Shown here piece by piece: positions 42,802 to 51,565 of a stretch of DNA of 64,000 nt. The notes below the pieces were generated by a model, which did no database searches, was not told the DNA's origin, and was given only the letters and a program-made list of their open reading frames with translations. Both the position numbers and the translations under genes were made by a program. Source of the DNA: Pantoea sp. RIT-PI-b (lineage in GTDB: Bacteria > Pseudomonadota > Gammaproteobacteria > Enterobacterales > Enterobacteriaceae); assembly GCF_001187905.1 (NCBI RefSeq), contig NZ_LGIS01000025.1, positions 1 to 64,000 of the forward strand, written 5' to 3'. The number at the start of each line of letters is the position of its first letter. The stretch's first letter is position 1.

Positions 42802-45336
42802 ATGGAAAATACCAATTCATTTAACCAATCACGCCGCCGCTTTCTGGTTCAGTTGGGCGGACTCAGCACGCTGGGTATGTTGGCACCTTCGCTGCTGGTG
42901 CCACGCCGGGCGCAGGCGGCGCAACATGCCGCACAAGGCATTCTCACCGGCTCGCACTGGGGGGCAATTCGCGCCACGGTGGTAGATGGCCGTTTTGTAA
43001 AAGCTATGCCATTCGAAAAGGATAGCTATCCCAGCAAAATTATCGCCGGCTTACCGGATCACGTGCACAGCACCGCGCGCGTGCGCTATCCAATGGTTCG
43101 CGTCGACTGGCTGCGCAAACGTCATCAAAGCGATACGCGTCAGCGCGGCGATAATCGCTTTGTACGCGTTAGCTGGGACGAAGCACTCGACTTGTTCTAT
43201 CAGGAGTTAGAACGCGTGCAGACGACTTACGGCCCCAGCGCATTACTGAGCAGCAGCGGCTGGCAATCCACTGGCATGTTCCATAACGCCGGTGGCATGT
43301 TGAGTCGCGCGCTGGCGCTGCATGGCGCATCCGTTGGCAGCGGCGGCGACTACTCGACCGGTGCGGCGCAGGTAATTCTGCCGCGCGTGGTCGGTTCGAT
43401 GGAAGTCTACGAGCAGCAAACCTCATGGCCGCTGGTGCTGGAAAACAGCAAAACCCTGCTGCTGTGGGGTTCCGATATGGTGAAGAACCAGCAGGCCAAC
43501 TGGTGGTGCCCGGATCACGACGTCTACGGCTATTACGCGCAGCTAAAAGAGAAGGTGGAGAAAGGTGAAATCCGCGTGGTGAGCGTGGATCCAGTGATCT
43601 CCAGCACCCACGAATATCTGGGACGCGATAAGGTGCAGCACATCGCATTGCATCCACAAACTGACGTGCCACTGCTGCTGGCATTGGCGCATACGCTCTA
43701 CAGTGAGAAGCTGCACGACAGCGCGTTTCTCAGTACCTATTGCGTCGGCTTTGAGCAGTTCCTGCCGTATCTCAACGGTACAACCGATGGCCAGCCGAAA
43801 GATGCCGAGTGGGCTGCACGCTTGACCGGTATTGATGCACAGACCATTCGTGCACTGGCGCGTCAGCTGGCAGCCGACCGCAGCCAGATTATCGCCGGCT
43901 GGTGCGTGCAGCGTATGCAGCACGGCGAGCAATGGGCGTGGATGGTGGTGGTAGTGGCCGCGATGCTGGGCCAAATTGGTCTGCCCGGTGGCGGCTTCGG
44001 TTTCGGTTGGCATTACAACGGTGCCGGTACGCCAACGCGTAACGGTATCATCCTCAGCGGCTTTTCCGGCTCAACCTCAACGCCGCCACGCCACACCAGC
44101 ACCGATTTCAAAGGCTATAGCAGCACCATTCCGATCGCGCGTTTCGTCGATGCCATGCTGGAACCAGGCAAAGTGATCAACTGGAACGGCAAAAAAGTCA
44201 CCTTGCCGCAGCTGAAGATGTGCGTGTTTGCCGGCACCAACCCATTCCACCGCCATCAGCAGACCAACCGCATCATTGAAGGCTGGCAGACGCTGGAAAC
44301 CGTGATATCGATTGATAATCAGTGGACCGCCACCTGCCGCTTCGCCGATATCGTGCTGCCCGCCACCACGCAGTTTGAGCGCAATGATATCGATCAGTAC
44401 GGCAACCTCTCAAATCGCGGCCTGCTCGGCATGAAGCAAATTGTGCCGCCACAGTTTGAGGCGCGTAACGACTTCGATATTTTCCGCGACCTTTGTCGGC
44501 GCTTTGATCGCGAACAAGCCTTCACCGAAGGGCTGGATGAGATGGGCTGGCTAAAGCGCATTTATCAGGATGGCGTTAAACAGGGCAAAGGCCGTGGCCT
44601 GCAGCTACCCACATTTGACACGTTCTGGCATGAGCGCGGCTATATCGAATTTAACGATCCGAAGCTGTTTGTCCGTCATCAGGCGTTCCGCAACGATCCC
44701 GATCTGGAACCGTTAGGTACGCCGAGCGGCTTAATCGAAATCTATTCGAAAAGCATAGCCGACCTGAACTATGACGATTGTCAGGGTCATCCGATGTGGT
44801 TTGAGAAAGCCGAGCGCTCGCACGGTGGACCCGGATCTGCGCGCTATCCGCTGCATCTGCAGTCAGTGCATCCCGATTTTCGCCTGCACTCGCAGCTGTG
44901 TGAATCGGAAACGCTGCGTGCGCAATACAGCGTCGCGGGCAAAGAGCCGGTGTATATCAGCCCAGAAGATGCCAGCGCACGCGGGATTCGCAACGGTGAT
45001 GTGGTTCGCGTATTCAATGCGCGCGGACAGGTGCTGGCCGGCGCGGTGATCAGCGATTGCTATAAGCCGGGTGTGATTCGCATCCATGAAGGTGCATGGT
45101 ACAACCCGGATCGGGGCGGCGTGATTGGCGCGCTGTGCAAATATGGCAATCCGAATGTTCTGACGCTGGATATCGGTTCTTCCCAACTGGCGCAGGCTAC
45201 CAGTGCGCATACCGCGATTGTGAACATTGAGAAGTATCAGGGGGATATCGCACCGGTCACCGCGTTTACCGGTCCCACTGAGATGATCGCCAAATGTGAC
45301 TACATTCCCAAGCCTGAAGAGGCGGATGCCCAATGA
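42802..45336 (+). CDS. torA: Trimethylamine-N-oxide reductase TorA
   Basis: An 844-residue molybdenum bis-MGD reductase (E. coli TorA 848) of the DMSO reductase family. It reduces TMAO to trimethylamine in the periplasm. The Tat signal is SRRRFLVQLGG with a cleavage region near AQA-AQ. The Mo ligand is the Ser in GDYSTGAAQVILP, as in TorA, so it is not a selenoenzyme. No N-terminal iron-sulfur motif is present, consistent with the family. It sits between torC and its chaperone torD, overlapping torD by 4 bases. Confidence 0.97.
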   Translation: MENTNSFNQSRRRFLVQLGGLSTLGMLAPSLLVPRRAQAAQHAAQGILTGSHWGAIRATVVDGRFVKAMPFEKDSYPSKIIAGLPDHVHSTARVRYPMVRVDWLRKRHQSDTRQRGDNRFVRVSWDEALDLFYQELERVQTTYGPSALLSSSGWQSTGMFHNAGGMLSRALALHGASVGSGGDYSTGAAQVILPRVVGSMEVYEQQTSWPLVLENSKTLLLWGSDMVKNQQANWWCPDHDVYGYYAQLKEKVEKGEIRVVSVDPVISSTHEYLGRDKVQHIALHPQTDVPLLLALAHTLYSEKLHDSAFLSTYCVGFEQFLPYLNGTTDGQPKDAEWAARLTGIDAQTIRALARQLAADRSQIIAGWCVQRMQHGEQWAWMVVVVAAMLGQIGLPGGGFGFGWHYNGAGTPTRNGIILSGFSGSTSTPPRHTSTDFKGYSSTIPIARFVDAMLEPGKVINWNGKKVTLPQLKMCVFAGTNPFHRHQQTNRIIEGWQTLETVISIDNQWTATCRFADIVLPATTQFERNDIDQYGNLSNRGLLGMKQIVPPQFEARNDFDIFRDLCRRFDREQAFTEGLDEMGWLKRIYQDGVKQGKGRGLQLPTFDTFWHERGYIEFNDPKLFVRHQAFRNDPDLEPLGTPSGLIEIYSKSIADLNYDDCQGHPMWFEKAERSHGGPGSARYPLHLQSVHPDFRLHSQLCESETLRAQYSVAGKEPVYISPEDASARGIRNGDVVRVFNARGQVLAGAVISDCYKPGVIRIHEGAWYNPDRGGVIGALCKYGNPNVLTLDIGSSQLAQATSAHTAIVNIEKYQGDIAPVTAFTGPTEMIAKCDYIPKPEEADAQ

Positions 45337-45971
45337 TGCCAGGCCAGTTAACCCCTCATCACTATGCTTGTTTGTATAGCTGGTTCGCCGGGCTGTTTGC
45401 CCGCGAGCTGGACGACCAACATCTGGCGCAGCTGCAGAGCCCGGATGTGACGTTATGGCTGGACCATCTGGCGGCGCTGCCGGCAATGCAGGATGGCGTG
45501 CTGGCTTTACGCAACAGCATCGCCGCGCTGCAACTGCGGCCCGATGCACGTCTGGAGCTGGCTGCGGATTTTGCCGGTCTGTTTTTGATGTCGCAAAAAC
45601 AGGCGGCGCTGCCTTATGCCTCCTGCTATCAGCCAGGTGATGCACGCTTGCGCCAGGATGCCTGCGAAGAGATGCAAACGTTGTTGATGGAAGCGGGTTT
45701 GGAGCGTCATCAGGCCTTTCCTGAGCCCGAAGATCATCTGGCGATTAACCTGGAGTTACTCAGCCACCTGAGTTTCGCGGTCAGTGAAAATATGGTGAAG
45801 GCGGCCGCCTGCCTTGAGCTGCGCGATAAAGCCCTAAACCTGTTGTGGCGCTGGCTACCTGCATTCACCGCACACTGCAGTGAGCATGACCCATTTGGTT
45901 TTTATGCGGCACAAAGTCAGCTACTGCTGGCGCTGGTTAAACATGATCGGATGGTGCTAAGCCAACGTTAA
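45333..45971 (+). CDS. torD: TorA-specific chaperone TorD
   Basis: A 212-residue all-helical chaperone (E. coli TorD 199). It binds the TorA signal peptide and helps insert the molybdenum cofactor before Tat export. The family motif region EPEDHLAINLELLSHL and the N-terminal YSWFAGLFARELDDQHL are clear. ATG at 45333 overlaps the torA stop (ATGA); a second ATG at 45336 is possible. It is the last gene of torCAD. The next 110 bases to the acetyltransferase gene hold no clear terminator. Confidence 0.94.
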   Translation: MMPGQLTPHHYACLYSWFAGLFARELDDQHLAQLQSPDVTLWLDHLAALPAMQDGVLALRNSIAALQLRPDARLELAADFAGLFLMSQKQAALPYASCYQPGDARLRQDACEEMQTLLMEAGLERHQAFPEPEDHLAINLELLSHLSFAVSENMVKAAACLELRDKALNLLWRWLPAFTAHCSEHDPFGFYAAQSQLLLALVKHDRMVLSQR

Positions 45972-46082
45972 TCCCCACTAAGCAGGCGTGGACGGTGAAA
46001 GCGCCTTCTGGCATCTTCGCCACTTTAACGTTGTCGCTTGTGCATCTGAGTGCAAAGCCTATGAGAACCAAGGGAGAAAAAG

Positions 46083-46523
46083 ATGACAGGAATTTATCAG
46101 GCACAAGAGTCTGATTTTGAGGCGATAACTGCGGTGTGGGAGGCATCGGTGCGGGCAACGCATGATTTCTTACAGGAAGCCGATATCCTCGCGCTGCGGC
46201 CGCAGGTGCGCATGCACTATTTACCGATGGTCAAGCTGCGGGTTTACCGCGATGAGCAGCACACCATTGTCGGCTTTCTTGGCGTAGCGGAAAACCGACT
46301 GGAGATGCTGTTTGTCACGCCGCAGGCGTTTGGGCAGGGCATTGGGACGCAGCTGTTGCGCTATGCCACCCAACACCTTGGCGTCAACGAACTGGATGTG
46401 AATGAGCAAAACCCGCAGGCGTTAGGATTTTATCAGCGTCAGGGATTTGTCATTACGGGTCGCTCACCTCTTGATGGCCAGGGAAATCCCTTTCCCCTGC
46501 TGCACCTGCGTTACCAGCCGTGA
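46083..46523 (+). CDS. GNAT-family N-acetyltransferase (YjaB-like)
   Basis: A 146-residue GNAT acetyltransferase. WEASVRATHDFLQEAD at the N terminus, the acetyl-CoA loop TPQAFGQGIGTQLLRYA and the C-terminal VNEQNPQALGFYQRQGFVITGRSPLDGQGNPFPLLHL closely follow E. coli YjaB. YjaB binds acetyl-CoA but its acceptor is unknown. Strong ribosome-binding site GGGAGAAAAAG. It ends 3 bases from the convergent esterase-like gene stop. Confidence 0.88.
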   Translation: MTGIYQAQESDFEAITAVWEASVRATHDFLQEADILALRPQVRMHYLPMVKLRVYRDEQHTIVGFLGVAENRLEMLFVTPQAFGQGIGTQLLRYATQHLGVNELDVNEQNPQALGFYQRQGFVITGRSPLDGQGNPFPLLHLRYQP

Positions 46524-46526
46524 TCG

Positions 46527-47444
46527 CTATGGCTTGACCAGGCTTGCCTGCCAGTCGCTAAACAGCGTCGGCCAGTTTTTGGCGGGGATATTCTGTTTCT
46601 GGCCAGTGCCGAAACCATGTCCGCCCTGCTGGAAGAGATGCATCTCCACATTCACTTTGTTTTTGCGCAGCGCTTCAAACATGCGTAGCGAGTTTTGTGG
46701 TGAGGCGGTGCCATCGTTTAGCGCCTGGGCGAGGAAAGTCGGCGGCGTACGGGAGGTGACGCGATCTTCCTGTGAGTTTTGCTCAATCACTTCAGGCGTG
46801 ACATCTTTGCCGTACATCGCCGCGCGCGTCCCCACGTGGGTGACTCCCTCCTTGAGCGACACCACCGGATAGATCAGCGCGGTGAAATCCGGACGCGCTG
46901 AAACCTGGTCCTGCGCATTAGCCGCAGGATAGTTAGCTGCATCCGGATTATTACTGACGTTGGCCGCGAGGAAAGCTCCGGCAGAAAAGCCCATCACGCC
47001 AATTTGATTAGGCGCAATGCGATAATTAGCAGCATTACTACGAATCAGCCGCATTGCTCGCTGTACATCAGCAAAAGCGTTATTGCGATTAACCTCAGAA
47101 CCGCCGTGCGGCATACGGTAAATAAGCACAAAGGAGGAATATCCCTTCTGGCTCAATATTTTTGCCACATCCAAACCTTCAAGATCTTTCATAATATAAG
47201 AAAAACCGCCACCGGGAATGATTAGCACCGCCGAATGATTATTCTTTCCGGTGGGGGGAACATAAATCATTTCTGGAGATTCGACATTTGTGACAGCGCG
47301 ATTATTACTGGCTGGGTTTTTACTAAAATTAATAAATTTATTATTCCCTGACATTTCCTTTGGCCAGATAGGAATTTCCTTATTGGCAAACGATGCAGGA
47401 AGATAAAGCATAAAAAGCAAAACAGATAATCGTGGAAACTTCAT
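46527..47444 (-). CDS. Secreted alpha/beta hydrolase, BD-FAE/acetylxylan-esterase-like
   Basis: A 305-residue exported hydrolase. The signal peptide is residues 1-20 (MKFPRLSVLLFMLYLPASFA). The oxyanion motif LIIPGGGFSYI, nucleophile GFSAGAF, an Asp near the ALNDGTAS segment and His in GGHGFG make up a full catalytic triad. Similar proteins deacetylate plant-type polysaccharides. The start at 47444 follows GGAGCCAGCGC; the open frame to 47498 is rejected because it would precede the signal peptide. It is divergent from an EpsG-like polymerase gene, so a role in polysaccharide deacetylation is possible. The 47445-47703 gap shows no gene. Confidence 0.82.
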   Translation of the reverse strand: MKFPRLSVLLFMLYLPASFANKEIPIWPKEMSGNNKFINFSKNPASNNRAVTNVESPEMIYVPPTGKNNHSAVLIIPGGGFSYIMKDLEGLDVAKILSQKGYSSFVLIYRMPHGGSEVNRNNAFADVQRAMRLIRSNAANYRIAPNQIGVMGFSAGAFLAANVSNNPDAANYPAANAQDQVSARPDFTALIYPVVSLKEGVTHVGTRAAMYGKDVTPEVIEQNSQEDRVTSRTPPTFLAQALNDGTASPQNSLRMFEALRKNKVNVEMHLFQQGGHGFGTGQKQNIPAKNWPTLFSDWQASLVKP

Positions 47445-47703
47445 TGCGCTGGCTCCAAATCCTGAGTAAAAACAGTGACAAAAACAGTTCGCAACCACGG
47501 GCCGCGCACTTTGTTACATTACACTTACCCATGAGATATCGAAAACAAAACCGGGGGAAAAGATTTATCCTGGAACGTTAGCAAATAATATTACTTCGTG
47601 GCACCAATATAATACCGGGCCAGTAAAAATTAGACTTTTCTCATGTTTACGTTACCAAGGCCATATGTTATAAGTAAATTTTAAACTATAAGAATATGTG
47701 ACC

Positions 47704-48837
47704 ATGGGAATTTACTGGATCATAAGTCTTAGCCTGAGTTTCGTCGCTATTGTCGAAACCATGTTAAGTAAAAATGAAAACACAGCACAAATCAGGACCT
47801 ATCTTTATTTTGTCGCCGTTGTAGTACTTTTTACTTTCGGCGGTATTCGTGGCCTGGGAACCGGCCTGGATGACTTCCAGTATCGTGACTTCTTTGTTCA
47901 GTTTGTTGATAAAATTGTTATCGAAGGCTTTTGGCGCACCGTAGAGGAGTTCCGCTACGAACCCGCTATCTACGCCATTGCGGGCATCACCCGTCTGTTT
48001 ACGGCGAATCCCGATATCTTCATCTTTGTCTTTGCCGTGATTTCGGTTGGCGTTAACGCCCACTATTTCCGCAAGCTCACGCCGCTGCCGCTGGTGGCGC
48101 TGGCCGTGTATTCCGCACACTTATTTATCAACAAAGACATGAACCAGATTCGCTTCGGATTATGTTCAGCCTTCCTGATGGGCTTTGTTTATCATATGTC
48201 CCGCCGCAGTAAATCCGGGATGTTTACCACTTTTATTCTTTCCTTTATTAGCCATGCGACCGCGATTGTTGCCATCCTTATTCCGCTGGCGATGATTGTT
48301 CGAAAAAATAAATACATTCCTATTTTTATCGTGCTGGCCAGCCTACCGCTTGCCTTTATGGGCAGTTCGGCGCTGATTGCCTTGCTCTCCAGCCATCTTG
48401 GCGGTTTAGGCGACAGGGCAATGGGCTATGCCAACCAGGATTCCACCCAGGATCAGGGGATTCTTACCCTCTCCAACCTGAAAAACATCGGCTTTGTGTT
48501 TATTTTTAGTTTTGTTCTGCTGAGCGACAAAATTAAGAACGTTGATGCTGAGAAGTTTAACACCTACTACATTCTGGTGATTACGTTCGCAATTGGTAGT
48601 GGTCTGAGGATGGCGCTGCAGGATTACGCTTCTGGTGGGCGTTTGGCAAACTATCTATTACAAGTTGAACCGGTACTGATCTCCCTGTGTATTTGGGAAT
48701 GCAAAAAGTTAAAGAAAATCGCTGCCGTGGCAATTACGATATTAATGGTGTTGTATTACCTTTATTACAATACCGTTTCCAGCAAGCAGTCGATTACCGG
48801 TTATCAGGTTTCACAAAGCTTCAAAATTTTCCGCTAG
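47704..48837 (+). CDS. EpsG/Wzy-like polysaccharide polymerase membrane protein
   Basis: A 377-residue protein with about ten membrane helices. The N-terminal GIYWIISLSLSF, the FTFGGIRGLGTGLDDFQYRDFF loop and NKDMNQIRFGLCSAFLM strongly recall the EpsG family, whose members polymerise or export oligosaccharide repeat units. ATG at 47704 is preferred; GTG at 47698 is in frame and also possible. No glycosyltransferase genes adjoin it, so this is an isolated polymerase-type gene. It ends with a strong terminator. The 5' third is more AT-rich than the window average. Confidence 0.8.
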   Translation: MGIYWIISLSLSFVAIVETMLSKNENTAQIRTYLYFVAVVVLFTFGGIRGLGTGLDDFQYRDFFVQFVDKIVIEGFWRTVEEFRYEPAIYAIAGITRLFTANPDIFIFVFAVISVGVNAHYFRKLTPLPLVALAVYSAHLFINKDMNQIRFGLCSAFLMGFVYHMSRRSKSGMFTTFILSFISHATAIVAILIPLAMIVRKNKYIPIFIVLASLPLAFMGSSALIALLSSHLGGLGDRAMGYANQDSTQDQGILTLSNLKNIGFVFIFSFVLLSDKIKNVDAEKFNTYYILVITFAIGSGLRMALQDYASGGRLANYLLQVEPVLISLCIWECKKLKKIAAVAITILMVLYYLYYNTVSSKQSITGYQVSQSFKIFR

Positions 48838-48845
48838 ATCCAGAA

Positions 48846-48877
48846 AACGCTAACTGATGACAGTTAGCGTTTTTTAT
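48846..48877 (+). terminator. Rho-independent terminator after the EpsG-like gene
   Basis: AACGCTAACTG (48846-48856) and CAGTTAGCGTT (48861-48871) form an 11-bp stem with a 4-base loop, followed by TTTTATTT. Confidence 0.93.
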
Positions 48878-49075
48878 TTCTCAGATAACACTGATAGACG
48901 CATAGCGAAATTCTGAATATTTTGCCTCTTTCTGGCAGCAGTTGCATTTTGCTTTGTTTGAATCTCTAATAGGTTACATCTGTGCCAGCAGAGGTCGGAA
49001 TATTCCTAACTATCTATTCACGCGAAGTCTTAATGACTTTACTGGCGCTTCGTCACTCAATGTAAGAATGCAGAC

Positions 49076-50113
49076 ATGAACGAAAAAAACAACTTTGACA
49101 TAGTACGATTCTCTCTCGCCTTTATCGTCATGCTGGTGCATGCCGCCGAGGTGACACGGAATACTGACATTCGTTTTCTTGCTCATTTTCTAAATAGTGA
49201 CTTTGCAGTAAAAGGGTTTTTCGCAATAAGTGGCTTTCTTATTGCGAAAAGTTACTTAAGAAGTAAATCGCTCAAATCCTATTTTATTAAACGCGCGCAA
49301 CGAATTTTACCGGCGTATATATTCGTTATTATTCTGTGTTTTGTCATCGGTATGTGCCTGACCACGCTGCCACTGATGGATTTCCTGAAGAACAAAGAGA
49401 CCATCAAGTATCTGATCGCTAACTTCTCGTTCCTGAACTTCATTCAGGCTTCGTTACCGGGCGTGTTCACCAGTAATCCCAACCAGCCGATGGATGGCTC
49501 GCTGTGGACCATTAAGGCCGAACTGACGCTGTATGTGCTGCTGCCGTTTATCGTGCCGCTGATGAAGAAAAATCCGCTGAAAGTGTGGGGCGTGATTTTT
49601 GTTATCTCTTGCGCCTGGTTCTTCTACTTCACTTCGGTGTATACCGGCGCGAAAGCCGATACGCTGGCTAAACAATTTATCTCGCTGTCGTCTTATTTCT
49701 TCTTTGGCAGCCTGCTGGCGGTCCACCAGCCCATTTTTGAGCGCCTGAAAGAGATTACGATTGTTTCGCTGGTGCTGTTCCTGCTGTTTAAGAGCACCGA
49801 TTATGCGTTCATCATTGAGCCTGTGGCGTTCTCATCGGTGGTGATCCTGTTTTGCACCAATCTGTGCAAAGAGGTGAAGATCAGCCAATACGGTGATTTG
49901 TCATACGGTATGTATCTCTATCACTGGCCGATTATTCAGGTGCTGCAGCACTTTGGCGTGTACGATTCCAACGCCTTTGTCGGATTGTTGCTAACCATTG
50001 TGATTACGCTGGCGCTGGCTTACACCTCGTGGAATGTGCTGGAGAGTCGCTTCCTGAAGCGCGCGCATCATACGCCGCCACCGATTGTTCCAACCACCAC
50101 AGCGCGCGACTGA
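49076..50113 (+). CDS. Acyltransferase family 3 (OafA/WecH-type) membrane protein
   Basis: A 345-residue AT3 acyltransferase with about ten membrane helices. FDIVRFSLAFIVMLVHAAEV (catalytic-type His in VHAAE), AVKGFFAISGFLIAKSYL, SLKSYFIKRAQRILPAYIFVI and DGSLWTIKAELTLYVLLPFI are characteristic. It would O-acetylate a surface glycan. The neighbouring polymerase-like and esterase-like genes support a small glycan-modification locus. It has its own terminator and a 238-base upstream gap without another gene. The first 270 bases are more AT-rich than the rest. Confidence 0.88.
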   Translation: MNEKNNFDIVRFSLAFIVMLVHAAEVTRNTDIRFLAHFLNSDFAVKGFFAISGFLIAKSYLRSKSLKSYFIKRAQRILPAYIFVIILCFVIGMCLTTLPLMDFLKNKETIKYLIANFSFLNFIQASLPGVFTSNPNQPMDGSLWTIKAELTLYVLLPFIVPLMKKNPLKVWGVIFVISCAWFFYFTSVYTGAKADTLAKQFISLSSYFFFGSLLAVHQPIFERLKEITIVSLVLFLLFKSTDYAFIIEPVAFSSVVILFCTNLCKEVKISQYGDLSYGMYLYHWPIIQVLQHFGVYDSNAFVGLLLTIVITLALAYTSWNVLESRFLKRAHHTPPPIVPTTTARD

Positions 50114-50130
50114 GTTCGTCAGGCTGTAAA

Positions 50131-50169
50131 AAAACCCGCTTCCGGTGCAGCCTGAAGCGGGTTTTGTTT
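50131..50169. terminator. Bidirectional terminator between acyltransferase and IdnR-like genes
   Basis: AAAACCCGCTTC (50131-50142) and GAAGCGGGTTTT (50154-50165) form a 12-bp stem flanked by A and T runs, so it can end both convergent transcripts. Confidence 0.92.
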
Positions 50170-50171
50170 TT

Positions 50172-51164
50172 TCAGATGGTCGCGCCCATTGAAAGCCGGT
50201 AGTGCAAATTCACCTGCTCAATAGTCGGCTGCTGATTAATCTTTTTCAGGATGATTTCCGTCGCCACTTTGCCCATCTCAAAGCGTGGTGTGATCACGCT
50301 GGCTAGTCGGGGCGTCGTCGCCTGACCAATATCCAGCCCGTGGAAACCGGCAATCGCCATCGTCTGCGGCACGGCAATTCCTACTGCCTGACACTCCTGC
50401 AGCACGCCAACGGCCAAATCATCATTAGTGCACAAAATCGCGTCCATCTCTGGATAGAGCTGGCGCGCCAGCGTCATCATGCCGGTACCAATCGATACCG
50501 AAGAGACCTTATTCGGCACAATACGGCCGGCAGGCAAACCGGCCGCTTCCACCGCATCGCGATAGCCGGCATAGCGCTGCTCGTCGCGACGATCGGACAT
50601 TGAACCAAAATAGATGACGCGCTGTTTGCCACTGGCCAGCAGCATCGCCGTCATATCGTAGCCAGCGCGATAGTTATCGAAGCCAACGTTGATGCGGCCA
50701 TTCGCTTCCGTTATTCCCATCACCTCCGCTACCGGAATATTCGCGGCATTAAGATACTTTTCCGCCCGCACGGTGTGTACCGATTCGGTCAGAATTAACC
50801 CTTTGATATTAAAAGCCAGCACCGTGGCAATCTGCTCCTCTTCACGCTGCGCATTGTAGTCGTAATTGACCACCAGCGTTTGATAGCCGTGCGCGCTGGT
50901 AACCGATTCGATTCCGGCCAGCAGATCGGCAAAGATTTGATTATTAAATGAAGGGATTAACACGCCGATACGCGGCGGATTTTGTTTGGTCGCTGCCACA
51001 TTGTCGGTATCGGCGACGTAGCCGATCTCAGCGATTACGCTCGCGATTTTCTCCGCCGTTTCCGTTTTGACCTTTTCTGGCGTGCGTAAATAACGGCTTA
51101 CCGTCATTTTGGTGACGCCCGCCAGAGTAGCAATATCGTCCAGAGTGATGCGCTGCGTTTTCAT
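50172..51164 (-). CDS. LacI-family regulator, IdnR/GntR-like
   Basis: A 330-residue LacI/GalR regulator closely resembling E. coli IdnR and GntR: RITLDDIATLAGVTKMTVSRYLRTPEKV, GVLIPSFNNQIFADLLAGIESVTSAHGYQTL, RRDEQRYAGYRDA and AGFHGLDIGQATTPRLASVITPRFEMG. IdnR senses 5-ketogluconate or idonate and GntR senses gluconate. Here it is divergent from a sugar porter gene and probably regulates it. No idn or gnt catabolic genes are present, so an aldonic-acid ligand is plausible but unproven. Confidence 0.9.
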   Translation of the reverse strand: MKTQRITLDDIATLAGVTKMTVSRYLRTPEKVKTETAEKIASVIAEIGYVADTDNVAATKQNPPRIGVLIPSFNNQIFADLLAGIESVTSAHGYQTLVVNYDYNAQREEEQIATVLAFNIKGLILTESVHTVRAEKYLNAANIPVAEVMGITEANGRINVGFDNYRAGYDMTAMLLASGKQRVIYFGSMSDRRDEQRYAGYRDAVEAAGLPAGRIVPNKVSSVSIGTGMMTLARQLYPEMDAILCTNDDLAVGVLQECQAVGIAVPQTMAIAGFHGLDIGQATTPRLASVITPRFEMGKVATEIILKKINQQPTIEQVNLHYRLSMGATI

Positions 51165-51565
51165 TACGGCGTCCGCAAATAGGGGCTGAGAATCAACGTA
51201 TTATGCCCGTTGATGGCTAAAAAATGAAACGCACCAATGCGGTCAGCCGGGTGAAATAAAAAGGAAAATTTTCGCACTCAACAGAATGAAAATTCTATTC
51301 TATCGCAAGTTTTGCAATCTCCTTACAAAGTGAGTTGATGAAAAACCTATCAATTCATTGAGCTATAAAACTTCCCCTGACCAGCTAAGCAGCAATTTTC
51401 GCAACCCCCTTCACACTTTTCGGAAAAAATGATCCAAAAACCATCATTTAGAACATATATTCCATAGCGAAGACCTCGCGTGCATAAAAGTTGAACATCG
51501 AAACCTACATAACACCTCTTTCTGAACACGTAATGTTCAGGCCGTAGAGACAAGGGGCTATAACA
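51165..51565. other. 401-base intergenic region between regulator and sugar porter
   Basis: This stretch is AT-rich and contains no ORF that I support. CTGAACA (51522-51528) and TGTTCAG (51534-51540) form an inverted repeat 25 bases before the porter start, a possible operator. I saw no match to the GntR-type GTTACC palindrome. Promoters for both divergent genes must lie here. Confidence 0.6.
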
